Positions 1 to 7,190 of a stretch of 64,000 nt of DNA are shown piece after piece. Source of the stretch: Bradyrhizobium sp. BRP22 (GTDB lineage Bacteria > Pseudomonadota > Alphaproteobacteria > Rhizobiales > Xanthobacteraceae); the NCBI RefSeq assembly GCF_020194175.1, contig NZ_JADYVX010000002.1, positions 372,001-436,000 on the forward strand, in the 5' to 3' direction. How positions within the stretch are numbered: position 1 is the stretch's first letter; each line of letters opens with the position of its first letter. The position numbers were made by a program, and so were the translations under genes. Below the pieces are notes generated by a model. It was given only the letters and a program-made list of their open reading frames with translations, ran no database searches and was not told the DNA's origin.

Positions 1-1
1 C

Positions 2-298
2 ACGGCAACCGACTTCTTCCAAGCCCTCTGCGACGTTCGCGTTCTGCTTGCAAAAGATGGCCTCATTCCATTCTGCTATAGCGCGAGCTTGAACGTCTAT
101 CCTGTGCCGATGGCGAGCAATCTGGGCCAGGGTAAGGCCTGTAAACTCACCAGCGGTCAGCCCCCAAAGAACCTCGTCGAGTTATTTGCTGAAGGCCCGG
201 ATGTGATTCCCGCCTCAGTTGCCCTACAGGAGGAATTTTACCGCGACTGGCTCGCGACGCTTGCAATAGCGCATCCTACGGACTCCGAACAGCAATAG
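2..298 (+). CDS. Hypothetical protein, 5' end outside the window
   Basis: The reading frame is open from the first bases of the window to a TAG at 296-298. It gives 98 residues of a protein whose start lies upstream, so the TTG at 89 is not taken as a start. Visible features are a hydrophobic-aromatic stretch near the left edge (LIPFCYSASLNVYP), then LVELFAEGPDVIPASVALQ and a C-terminal EEFYRDWL. There is no signal peptide, membrane segment or catalytic motif in the visible part. I do not recognise the family. It lies 29 bp before a frameshifted DUF4265-like gene on the same strand, so the two may have been co-transcribed. Confidence 0.6.
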   Translation, partial: TATDFFQALCDVRVLLAKDGLIPFCYSASLNVYPVPMASNLGQGKACKLTSGQPPKNLVELFAEGPDVIPASVALQEEFYRDWLATLAIAHPTDSEQQ

Positions 299-327
299 TC
301 GGTTCAAGAACGGAGGACCTAGTTTGC

Positions 328-782
328 ATGAGCGACCAACTGGTCAAAGTCAGGTTCAAATTGGACGCTGAAGATTGGCATGGACACGCAGGTGAAAAGC
401 TGTGGGCCGCAAAAATCAATAGAGAGGAAGGCCTTTTTGAACTCAGGAACATTCCCAGCTTCACAAGAGGAATCAGCTATCGCGATGTCGTCAAGGCATC
501 GCCAAGCGAAGATCCAATGCAGTTTGATTTCGAATGCGTCGTTGATCGCGGCGGTCACTCAACGTACATGCTTCTGGTCGACCCTACCGAGAAGCGACGA
601 GGTGAGTATTGGAAGATGCTAGAGAAGGCTGGCTGTTCGTATGAAAGCGGCCAGATTGAATTGAGCATAGGAGTTCGGTTGCTTTCGCCGTGGATGTGCC
701 GACGTCGTCAGATTTGTATGAAGTGTATGCAATACTCGAAAATGGGGAAAAAGAGGGAGTTTGGCTATTCCAGGAAGGCTAG
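328..782 (+). pseudogene. DUF4265-like protein, one-base frameshift
   Basis: ATG at 328 opens a frame reading MSDQLVKVRFKLDAEDWHGH, then RGISYRDVV, and GHSTYMLLVD. This matches my recollection of DUF4265 proteins, which are about 150 residues and of unknown function. After LSIGVRLLS (about 687) the frame becomes implausible, Cys/Arg/Lys-rich sequence. The next frame carries the expected family ending: AVDVPTSSDLYEVYAILENG and a final WLFQEG, stopping at TAG 780-782. A one-base loss in the CTTTCGCC run at 683-689 explains this. Reading through the shift restores about 151 residues. The unshifted frame (to 825) is rejected as a product. Either the gene is dead or the base call is wrong. Confidence 0.65.
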
Positions 783-843
783 GCCAACATCCACGACGCA
801 TCAAGCGAACCGAAAGCCACATTAGGCTCAAGCTGGCAAGGCA

Positions 844-1154
844 ATGGCTCACGGACGAAACAAGTATCAGTCGCGAGAGAACCGTGCTCGTGTCCGTGAG
901 ATCTTGCTTCGGGACTGGGACCCCATCGGGGTCTACGGCATGCCAAGGGCCACGGACGAATACGATGCCTACGCAGATAGGCCTACGTCATGCTAATGGA
1001 CGAAGGCGCAACCGCTAGCGAGATCGCGGGCTATCTCTACACTGCTGCCACCGAGCATATGGGATTAACCGATCACGGGCGGTTGTTAGCCGAGAAGAGT
1101 GAACAGGTTGCTCGACTACTGGTTCAGATTCGACCTGAGTTCGGTACCCACTGA
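844..1154 (+). pseudogene. Conserved hypothetical protein, one-base frameshift
   Basis: ATG 844 reads MAHGRNKYQSRENRARVREI, then LLRDWDPIGVYGMP and DEYDAYAD, and meets TAA at 994. The frame that continues from about 981 reads YVMLMDEGATASEIAGYLY, a middle stretch, then RLLVQIRPEF, ending at TGA 1152-1154. The two halves together give about 103 residues and look like one soluble protein of a common proteobacterial hypothetical family (DWDPIGV near the N-terminus, LRPEF at the C-terminus). A missing G in the AGGCC run at 979-983 would join them. Function unknown. It follows the other frameshifted gene by 61 bp. Confidence 0.6.
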
Positions 1155-1325
1155 GACTTCACCGGTTTCACCGCGGCCGGAGGAAAACCTGCCTCATGGT
1201 TTGGAGGCCCCGGACGCAGTGGTTTGGGGTTGTTCCCCCAATGCCACATCCAGCAATCAACTACCCTATTTGGTGCATTGCCACTCGCCTAGGCTCGCGG
1301 GTTGGGATGATCATCGCCAGGTTGA

Positions 1326-1436
1326 ATTGATGGGTTTCGCTGCGCTCTAGCCCACTTCAAGGCGCCCTTCTCCGCGGCCGCGCCGCTCGCAAACGAGGCC
1401 TGCAATAAACAACCCACCGGTCGGCGCCTTCCTGAA
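1326..1436 (-). pseudogene. Decayed duplicate of the 3' end of the flavoprotein gene
   Basis: This stretch aligns with 2525-2645. Both begin ATTGATGGGTTTCGCTGCGC and both then carry GCCCTTC, TCGCAAACGA and GCCTGCAATAAA in the same order. At 2557 the second part is the antisense of the last codons of the flavoprotein. Here the same codons are present with many substitutions and a 17-base gap after CTCTA, and no gene body follows. It is therefore a residue of a duplicated or recombined gene end plus half of the palindromic repeat. The rest of the 377-bp gap (1155-1531) holds no recognisable gene. Confidence 0.6.
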
Positions 1437-1445
1437 GCGACGGTG

Positions 1446-1474
1446 TTGTTTAAGCGGAACGAAAAAGATATACA
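1446..1474 (+). promoter_or_regulatory. Possible sigma-70 promoter of the 1532 gene
   Basis: TTGTTT (1446-1451) and TATACA (1469-1474) are separated by 17 bp, in an AT-richer stretch about 58 bp before the ATG at 1532. The spacing is right and the hexamers are fair. There is no other support. Confidence 0.3.
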
Positions 1475-1531
1475 ATCCTCGGTAGTTTTTCAAAAGATCG
1501 CTCGTTCAGCAATCATCCGGAAGATATACTT

Positions 1532-1909
1532 ATGAAGAGACTGCTCGCCGCAGTCAGGCAACCAATAGTTGCTGCAGTTGTATTGATATTTTTCATATCT
1601 ACCATTTGGGGGCTTGCTCTATTTTTGCACGCGGAAAGGCTCAACAACTGGCTCACTCTCGCGCAAATCAACGAAAGGGTGACACGCGATCTGCCCCTCG
1701 GAACACCACTTTCTGAAATAGACAGATATTTCACGGAAAATAATGTCGAACATAGCTATGTCGAGAGAACCAATGAAGTGTATGCGATGATACGTTTCAT
1801 TTGGGGCGGTAGATTTATGATCCAGAAAGACGCATGGATAAGAATCAAATTGGACGAACACAAGAAACTAAACGACCTCAGGGTAGAATCGGTTTTCACC
1901 GGACCATAG
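1532..1909 (+). CDS. Unknown membrane-anchored protein
   Basis: 125 residues. A basic start (MKRLLAAVRQP) is followed by one strongly hydrophobic helix at about residues 12-33, which makes a signal anchor or uncleaved signal. The remaining ~90 residues would face the periplasm. They begin RVTRDLPLGTPLSEIDRYF, a pattern also seen in small lipoprotein-like folds that track a short repeated helix, but no family can be assigned. GGAAG lies 8 bases before ATG 1532. Codon use is AT-richer than the metabolic genes downstream, in line with the accessory character of this patch. Confidence 0.6.
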   Translation: MKRLLAAVRQPIVAAVVLIFFISTIWGLALFLHAERLNNWLTLAQINERVTRDLPLGTPLSEIDRYFTENNVEHSYVERTNEVYAMIRFIWGGRFMIQKDAWIRIKLDEHKKLNDLRVESVFTGP

Positions 1910-1949
1910 TTGACCACAGGTGGCACCTAGCGCTCGCAGGCGGTAGCGG

Positions 1950-2417
1950 ATGGTTGGGATGCAAGGCGAATCTGAATTGGATTATGCGAAGCTGAAAGAT
2001 TTTCTTTCATTTTATATTGAGCGATATATGCCGGCCGTTGAGGATTTGCCGCTGGACAAACGGCCCATGGCCGTCTGTGAAGCGTTAGAGAAGAAAAGCA
2101 TGAAGTTGGCCTTCACAGGACTCCGCCAAGCAATCAATGATTGCGTGGAAATGTCGTTACATTTTGCTCCTGCGGAGGTAGAGAAATTCGACCTCGAGCT
2201 TCGAAGCCGCGACATTGTCACTCTCTCTGAATTGCGGAGACGATATTCGAAGAGCTACGCAAAGATCATGAAGCGAGGCCGGATAAAAAGCGAAACCGAG
2301 TATTATCTCGCCCGCAACGTACTGGACGATCCGACTGAAAAGACCCCTGAAGAGCGCGAGTTGTTGGGGAGACTGATTTCCGACTATGAAGAAGGCGCGC
2401 AGCAAGGCTCAGCCTAA
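1950..2417 (+). CDS. Unknown soluble protein
   Basis: 155 residues, highly charged, mostly helical by composition, with no signal peptide or membrane segment. The N-terminal half (LKDFLSFYIERYMP) is amphipathic and the C-terminal half is rich in Glu/Arg/Lys (EKTPEERELLGRLISDYEEG). Codon use matches a real gene, and GC is lower than in the flanking core genes. The start could be ATG 1950 or ATG 1959; neither has a strong ribosome-binding site. It lies 40 bp after the membrane-anchored unknown. The function is not recognised, and an immunity-type role is only a guess from context. Confidence 0.5.
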   Translation: MVGMQGESELDYAKLKDFLSFYIERYMPAVEDLPLDKRPMAVCEALEKKSMKLAFTGLRQAINDCVEMSLHFAPAEVEKFDLELRSRDIVTLSELRRRYSKSYAKIMKRGRIKSETEYYLARNVLDDPTEKTPEERELLGRLISDYEEGAQQGSA

Positions 2418-2477
2418 GTGAACTAGCGGCTTTGCCGCCGATTGCTTTTCTGTGTCGTTCTTCGCTAAACTCGGCTC

Positions 2478-2560
2478 GTAAGATGGATGGAGCGCAGCCA
2501 AACCCATCGGCGGCGTCCGGACTGAAATTGATGGGTTTCGCTGCGCTCTACCCATCCTAC
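2478..2560. repeat. Palindromic intergenic repeat, family A, copy 1
   Basis: The arms are near-reverse complements: GTAAGATGGATGGAGCGCAG onward (2478-2508) and GATGGGTTTCGCTGCGCTCT onward (2530-2560), around a 21-base loop. The right arm supplies the TAG stop codon (2557-2559, minus strand) of the flavoprotein. Other copies lie at 36321-36405 and 51742-51826, with half a copy at 1326. Confidence 0.8.
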
Positions 2561-3786
2561 GCATTAAGCCACTTCAGCGCGCCCTTCCCCGCCGCCACAC
2601 CGGTCGCAAACGACGCCTGCAATAAATAACCACCGGTTGGCGCTTCCCAGTCGAGCATCTCGCCGGCGGCGAAGACGCCGGGCAAGCGACGGAGCATGAA
2701 GTTGGCGTCGAGTTCGTCGAACGCGATGCCTCCGGCGGTGGAGATTGCGCGGGTGAGCGGCGCGATGCCGGTGAGACACAACGGCACCGCATTGATGAGG
2801 CGGGCGAGATCGGCGGGAGGCTGCGACGGCAGAGACGTCCCCGAAGCTTTTGCGACCTCCTGCAACAGCGCGATAGTGATTGGCGCGAGGTTCAGGGCTT
2901 TGCGCAGGAAGTTCGAGAATGATTGCTTGCCTTTCGGCGCTGATAACTTCGTGGTGAGTTCATCGATCCCGAGGTCGGGCCGCAATGCGACATGGAGGGT
3001 TACCTCGCCGTCGCGGAGAATCGCCTCGCGCAGATCGGCCGACAGCGCATAGATGGCGCCGCCCTCGATGCCGGTGCGGGTAACGATCGCCTCGCCGCGC
3101 ACCGTCTGCCCGCCGACGCTCAGCGCGACGCCCTTGAGCGGCTGGCCCTCGAAGCGGTCGCGGAAGATATCCGACCAGGCGACGGTGAGGCCGGAATTGG
3201 CCGGCTGCAGCGGCGCTATCCTCACGCCTCTCGCCGCGAGTACATCCACCCATGACCCGTCGGATCCGAGCCGCGGCCAGCTTGCGCCGCCGAGCGCCAG
3301 GATGGTTGCGCGGGCTTCGACAGCGCGTTGTCGTTCCGGGGTTTGAAACAGCAGGCGGCCATCATCGTCCCACCCGGTCCAGCGATGCCGCAGCAGCAGC
3401 CGCACGCCGGCGCCATCGAGCCGACGCAGCCAGGCGCGCAGCAGCGGCGAGGCCTTGAACGCTTTCGGGAAGACACGGCCGCTGGAGCCGATGAAGGTCG
3501 GCTGGCCCAGCGCCTCGCTCCAGTCGCGCAACGCTTGCGGCGGGAACGCTTCGATGGCCGCCGCAAGGTGCGGCATCGCCTCGCGATAGCGGGCGAGGAA
3601 TTTCGGCAGCGGCTCGCTGTGCGTGAGATTGAGGCCGCCGCGGCCGGCCATCAGGAATTTGCGGCCGGCCGACGGCATCGCGTCGTAGACGGTGACCTGC
3701 GCGCCGGCCTGCGCCAGCACCTCGGCCGCCATCAGGCCGGCGGGGCCGGCACCGATGACGGCGATGCTGGGTTCGCTTGAAGGCAT
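2557..3786 (-). CDS. HI0933/BaiN-type FAD-dependent oxidoreductase
   Basis: 409 residues. The N-terminus carries a Rossmann FAD/NAD motif (IAVIGAGPAGLMAAEVLAQ, residues 8-26). It is followed by GRKFLMAGRGGLNLTHS, the signature of the HI0933-like flavoproteins, and FAAGEMLDWEAPTGGYLLQ near the C-terminus, which closes the FAD site. Length and motifs fit the subgroup of uncharacterised flavoproteins typified by Pseudomonas PP_4765. The substrate is unknown; some relatives reduce steroids or act in RNA modification, so neither is assumed. ATG 3786 is the first in-frame start. The stop codon lies inside a palindromic repeat. A decayed copy of this gene's 3' end lies at 1326-1436. Confidence 0.85.
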   Translation of the reverse strand: MPSSEPSIAVIGAGPAGLMAAEVLAQAGAQVTVYDAMPSAGRKFLMAGRGGLNLTHSEPLPKFLARYREAMPHLAAAIEAFPPQALRDWSEALGQPTFIGSSGRVFPKAFKASPLLRAWLRRLDGAGVRLLLRHRWTGWDDDGRLLFQTPERQRAVEARATILALGGASWPRLGSDGSWVDVLAARGVRIAPLQPANSGLTVAWSDIFRDRFEGQPLKGVALSVGGQTVRGEAIVTRTGIEGGAIYALSADLREAILRDGEVTLHVALRPDLGIDELTTKLSAPKGKQSFSNFLRKALNLAPITIALLQEVAKASGTSLPSQPPADLARLINAVPLCLTGIAPLTRAISTAGGIAFDELDANFMLRRLPGVFAAGEMLDWEAPTGGYLLQASFATGVAAGKGALKWLNA

Positions 3787-3807
3787 GGTGCGACTTTAGA
3801 ACATCTC

Positions 3808-3891
3808 GTCATTCCGGGGCGCTCGCGTCAGCGAGCGAACCCGGAATCTCGAGGTTCCGGGTTCGTCGCTTTCGCGACGCCCCGGAACGAC
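3808..3891. repeat. Palindromic repeat, family B (GTCATTCCGGGG arms), copy 1
   Basis: It starts GTCATTCCGGGGCGCTCGCG and ends GACGCCCCGGAACGAC, with an inner pair around AACCCGGAATC/GGTTCCGGGTT. It fills the gap between the flavoprotein start and the SDR stop. Related copies lie at 33428-33530 and 46770-46873. Confidence 0.75.
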
Positions 3892-3896
3892 GGGAT

Positions 3897-4814
3897 TTAG
3901 AGCTTGATCCCCGCTCTTGCCGCCGCCTGGGTGACATATTTCTGCGTCTGCTCGAACGCGCCCTGCAGCGCCTTGGCCTTCGACATGTCGCTGATCTCAG
4001 CGAAATGCGCGGCGATGGCGTCGGGCGTCCATTCCGACGACGGCAGGTTGATGCCTTCGGTCTCCAGGATCCTGATCACCGCGAACGAGCCGGCGCCGGC
4101 GCCCATGATGGTGCGGGTCGGCGCGTCCTCGCTCAGCATGTACTCTACCGCCGGCGTGATGGATTCCGGCTTCATCAGCGCGAGCGCCTGCGGCGGCAGC
4201 AGCTCCTCGGTCATGCGGGTGGCGGCCGTCGGCGAGATCGTGTTGACGCGGATGTCGTTCTTGCGGCCTTCCTCGGCGAGCACGTTCATCAGCCCGACCA
4301 TGCCGGCCTTGGCCGCCCCGTAATTGGCCTGGCCGAAATTGCCGTAGAGTCCGGAGGACGAGGTCGTCAGCACGATGCGGCCGTAATTGCGGTCGCGCAT
4401 GCCGGCCCACACCGCCTTGCAGCAATAGAAGGTGCCGACGAGATGGACGTCCAGCACCTTCTGGAAATCGGCGACTTCGAGCTTGCCGAACGACTTGTCG
4501 CGCAGGATGCCGGCATTGGCGCAGAGCAGATCGACGCTGCCCCACTCCTTGGTGGCGCGCTCGACCATCGCCGTGACCTGCTCGAAGTTCGAGACGTCGG
4601 CGCCGTCAGCAATCGCGGTGCCGCCGGCTTTCCGGATCTCCTCGACCACGGTCTCCGCCGGCGACAGCGACGCGCCGGTACCGTCGCGCGCGCCGCCGAA
4701 ATCGTTGACCACGACCTTGGCGCCGCGGCTCGCGAGCCCCAGCGCGTGCGCCCGCCCCAGACCATTGCCCGCGCCGGTGACGATGGCGACGCGTCCGTCA
4801 AATCTGATTGCCAT
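3897..4814 (-). CDS. SDR dehydrogenase, MFE-2 3-hydroxyacyl-CoA dehydrogenase type
   Basis: 305 residues from ATG 4814 (MAIRFDGRVAIVTGAG). The cofactor loop TGAGNGLG is at about 13-20, NAG is in CANAGI, and the Ser-Tyr-Lys triad is in TTSSSGLYGNFGQANYGAAK. The N-terminal wording (KVVVNDFGG) resembles the dehydrogenase half of eukaryotic multifunctional enzyme 2, so oxidation of (3R)-hydroxyacyl-CoA with NAD is the likely reaction. The MaoC hydratase immediately upstream would supply the (R)-hydroxyacyl-CoA. A 33-residue N-terminal extension is possible in frame but is translated from a palindromic repeat (MAGLDPAIHH...) and is rejected. GGGA lies about 10 bases before ATG 4814. Confidence 0.85.
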   Translation of the reverse strand: MAIRFDGRVAIVTGAGNGLGRAHALGLASRGAKVVVNDFGGARDGTGASLSPAETVVEEIRKAGGTAIADGADVSNFEQVTAMVERATKEWGSVDLLCANAGILRDKSFGKLEVADFQKVLDVHLVGTFYCCKAVWAGMRDRNYGRIVLTTSSSGLYGNFGQANYGAAKAGMVGLMNVLAEEGRKNDIRVNTISPTAATRMTEELLPPQALALMKPESITPAVEYMLSEDAPTRTIMGAGAGSFAVIRILETEGINLPSSEWTPDAIAAHFAEISDMSKAKALQGAFEQTQKYVTQAAARAGIKL

Positions 4815-4832
4815 GAAGTGTGTTCCCAGTTT

Positions 4833-4916
4833 GTCACGCCCGGGCTTGACCAGGCATCCATAAAAATCAGAGCGTTTTGAGCAGTGATGGATTGCCGGGT
4901 CAAGCCCGGCCATGAC
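4833..4916. repeat. Palindromic repeat, family C (GTCACGCCCGGGCTTGAC arms)
   Basis: The left arm GTCACGCCCGGGCTTGACC and the right arm GGGTCAAGCCCGGCCATGAC face each other around a short core containing AGAGCGTTTTGAGCAG. In one frame it encodes MAGLDPAIH, a peptide that recurs as a false N-terminus in annotations of these genomes. A related pair of arms is at 22758-22881. Confidence 0.75.
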
Positions 4917-4929
4917 GAGCGCGGGAGCG

Positions 4930-5406
4930 TCAGGCGAAGTAGATCAGGCCGAGCCAGTCGGCGACCAGCGCCGGCTTCTCCTCACCCTCGATCTCGACAG
5001 TGACATTGGTGCGTGACGCCAGCTCGGTCGGCTTGCGCAGCTTGGCCTCGGCAAGCACGAAGCGGCCGCGGACGCGCTTGCCGGAGCGCACCGGCGAGAT
5101 GAAGCGCAGCTTGTCGAAGCCGTAATTGACGCCCATCGTGGTGCCCTCGATCACGGGCATCACCTGATAGGACATGATGCTGAGCAGCGACATCGTCAGG
5201 AAACCGTGCGCGATGGTGGTGCCGAACGGGGTTTCCTTGGCGCGCTCGGGATCGACATGGATGAATTGGTGATCCTCGATCACGTCGGCATAGGTGTCGA
5301 TCCGCCGCTGATCGATCAGGTGCCAGGCGGACACGCCGATCTCCTTGCCGACCATGCCCTGATAGGTTTCCAGCGACACCGGCGGCCTCTTCCAGACTTC
5401 GTTCAT
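4930..5406 (-). CDS. MaoC-like (R)-specific enoyl-CoA hydratase
   Basis: 158 residues, a single hot-dog domain. The hydratase 2 signature is visible: DHQFIHVDPERAKETPFG followed by IAHGFLTMSL, containing the catalytic Asp and His. It probably hydrates trans-2-enoyl-CoA to (3R)-hydroxyacyl-CoA in the cytosol. The stop codon of the upstream acyl-CoA ligase (5410) is only 3 bases from ATG 5406, so the two are translationally close. The SDR downstream would act on the product. Together ligase, hydratase and dehydrogenase make most of a beta-oxidation round; the fatty-acid chain length cannot be read from the sequence. Confidence 0.88.
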   Translation of the reverse strand: MNEVWKRPPVSLETYQGMVGKEIGVSAWHLIDQRRIDTYADVIEDHQFIHVDPERAKETPFGTTIAHGFLTMSLLSIMSYQVMPVIEGTTMGVNYGFDKLRFISPVRSGKRVRGRFVLAEAKLRKPTELASRTNVTVEIEGEEKPALVADWLGLIYFA

Positions 5407-5409
5407 TGA

Positions 5410-7143
5410 TTAATTCTCCGATCCGGTCGCGCGCACCTTCTGCAGTTCCGGGAATTCTTCTTCACGGAATTCCACACCGCGCAACGCGTCCTCGCGATTA
5501 TCCTCATGTTCGAGCCGGCGCAACTGCACCCGGCGGATCTTTCCCGAGATCGTCTTCGGCAGCTCGGTGACGAGCTCGATCTTGCGGATGCGCTTGAATG
5601 GCGCCAGACGGGTATGCAGATGCCGGAAGATCGACAGCGCCGTTTCCGGCGTACGCTCGACGCCCGGGGCCAGCAGCACATAGGCTTTCGGGATCGCGAG
5701 CCGGATCGGATCGGGGCTCGGCACCACGGCGGCCTCCGCAACCGCCTCATGCTCGAGCAGCACGCTCTCCAGCTCGAACGGGCTGATGCGGTAATCGGAT
5801 GACTTGAAGACGTCGTCGGTGCGGCCGACGAAGGTCAGATAGCCCTCCTCGTCGCGGAACACGACGTCGCCGCTGCGATAGATCGCGCCATCGGCGCCGG
5901 AGAGCTTGCCATCATCGCCCTGATAGCCCTGCATCAGGCCGGCGGGCCTGTCGGCGCCGAGGACCAATGTGACCTCGCCCTCTCGGGTCGGATTGCCGTC
6001 GAGATCGGTGATCTCCACGCGATAGCCGGGCAGCGGCCGGCCCATCGAGCCGATCTTGACCGTCTGGCCCGGCGAGTTGCCGGCAAGCGCCGCGGTCTCG
6101 GTCTGGCCATAGCCGTCGCGGATGGTCAGGCCCCAGGCCGCGCGGACCTGGTCGATCACCTCGGGGTTGAGCGGCTCGCCGGCGCCACAGACTTCGCGCA
6201 GCGATACCTTGAAGGCCGAAAGCTTCTCCTGGATGAAGAGGCGCCACACTGTCGGCGGCGCGCACAGCGTGGTGACGCCGCAGCGGCCGATGGTGGCGAG
6301 CAGCGCCTTGGCGTCGAACCGCGGCTGGTTGACCACGAACACGGTGGCGCCGGCATTCCAGGGTGCGAAGAAGCAGCTCCAGGCATGCTTGGCCCAACCG
6401 GGCGAGGAGATGTTGAGATGCACGTCGCCCGGCTGCAGGCCGATCCAGTACATGGTCGAGAGGTGGCCGACCGGATAACTGCGCTGGCTGTGCCGCACCA
6501 GCTTCGGCTTCGCCGTGGTGCCCGAGGTGAAATAGAGCAGCATCGGGTCGTCGGCCTTGGTCGGTCCGTCCGGCGTGAAGACCTCCGGCGCATCCGCCGC
6601 CTGCTCGAACGGCAGCCAGCCGTCCTGCTGTGAGGCCGCGCCGACCACGATGCGCACGAGCTTTTCGCTGCCGAGATCGACAAACTTTCCGACCTGGTCC
6701 TGCGTTGCGATCACCGCCCTCGCCTTGCCGCGCTCGAGGCGGTCGCGCAATTCGTCAGCCGTCAGCAGCGTGGTCGCGGGAATCACGATGACGCCGAGTT
6801 TCATCGCCGCTAGCATGGTCTCCCAGAGCGGCACGACGTTGCCGAGCAGAAGCAAGAGATGATCGCCGCGCCTCAAGCCTTGCGCGCGCAGGAAATTCGC
6901 GACCTGGTTCGAACGACGCGACAGCGCGGCGAACGACAGCTTCGTCTCGCGGTCGCTGCCGGCATCGACAATCCACAGCGCCACGCGGTCGCGACTGTCA
7001 GGGCTTTGCGCAAGCTCCGCGTCGAACCAGTCCAGCGCCCAGTTGAAGGGCACCGGATCGGGCCAGCGGAATCCCGTTACAGCGGTCTCGTAATCCGTGC
7101 GGTGCTGAAGCAGAAACGCGCGCGCTTCCTGAAAGGTGGTCAT
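5410..7143 (-). CDS. AMP-forming acyl-CoA synthetase
   Basis: 577 residues, the usual length for the ANL superfamily. Motifs in order: phosphate loop YFTSGTTAKPK, the A5 motif GYGQTE, A7/A8 region YRSGDVVFRDEEG then GRTDDVFKSSDYRIS, and the C-terminal PKTISGKIRR with the catalytic lysine. It resembles medium-chain/benzoate-type synthetases (ACSM-like). It activates a carboxylic acid with ATP and CoA; the acid is not determined. It starts the minus-strand run ligase-MaoC-SDR. A 47-bp gap with a hairpin separates it from mmsB upstream, so it may be partly read through from the valine operon. Confidence 0.88.
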   Translation of the reverse strand: MTTFQEARAFLLQHRTDYETAVTGFRWPDPVPFNWALDWFDAELAQSPDSRDRVALWIVDAGSDRETKLSFAALSRRSNQVANFLRAQGLRRGDHLLLLLGNVVPLWETMLAAMKLGVIVIPATTLLTADELRDRLERGKARAVIATQDQVGKFVDLGSEKLVRIVVGAASQQDGWLPFEQAADAPEVFTPDGPTKADDPMLLYFTSGTTAKPKLVRHSQRSYPVGHLSTMYWIGLQPGDVHLNISSPGWAKHAWSCFFAPWNAGATVFVVNQPRFDAKALLATIGRCGVTTLCAPPTVWRLFIQEKLSAFKVSLREVCGAGEPLNPEVIDQVRAAWGLTIRDGYGQTETAALAGNSPGQTVKIGSMGRPLPGYRVEITDLDGNPTREGEVTLVLGADRPAGLMQGYQGDDGKLSGADGAIYRSGDVVFRDEEGYLTFVGRTDDVFKSSDYRISPFELESVLLEHEAVAEAAVVPSPDPIRLAIPKAYVLLAPGVERTPETALSIFRHLHTRLAPFKRIRKIELVTELPKTISGKIRRVQLRRLEHEDNREDALRGVEFREEEFPELQKVRATGSEN

Positions 7144-7168
7144 CAGGTCGTTCCCTCCGCGCCCTTGT

Positions 7169-7189
7169 GGTCGCTAGAGGATAGCGACC
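7169..7189 (-). terminator. Hairpin between mmsB and the acyl-CoA ligase
   Basis: GGTCGCT (7169-7175) and AGCGACC (7183-7189) form a perfect 7-bp stem with a 7-base loop, beginning 1 base after the mmsB stop codon on the minus strand. There is no U-run after it in the direction of transcription. It may be an RNA-stabilising or weak attenuating structure rather than a full terminator. Confidence 0.45.
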
Positions 7190-7190
7190 G

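Noticed and set aside
1099..1350. Short open frame after the second frameshifted gene
   Set aside because: It overlaps the real C-terminus of that gene in another frame and runs into the duplicated flavoprotein fragment. No domain and no ribosome-binding site.
3777..4880. Long open frame on the plus strand opposite the SDR gene
   Set aside because: High-GC shadow of a clearly recognisable SDR. The translation is Arg/Ala/Gly-rich with no family motif and crosses two palindromic repeats.
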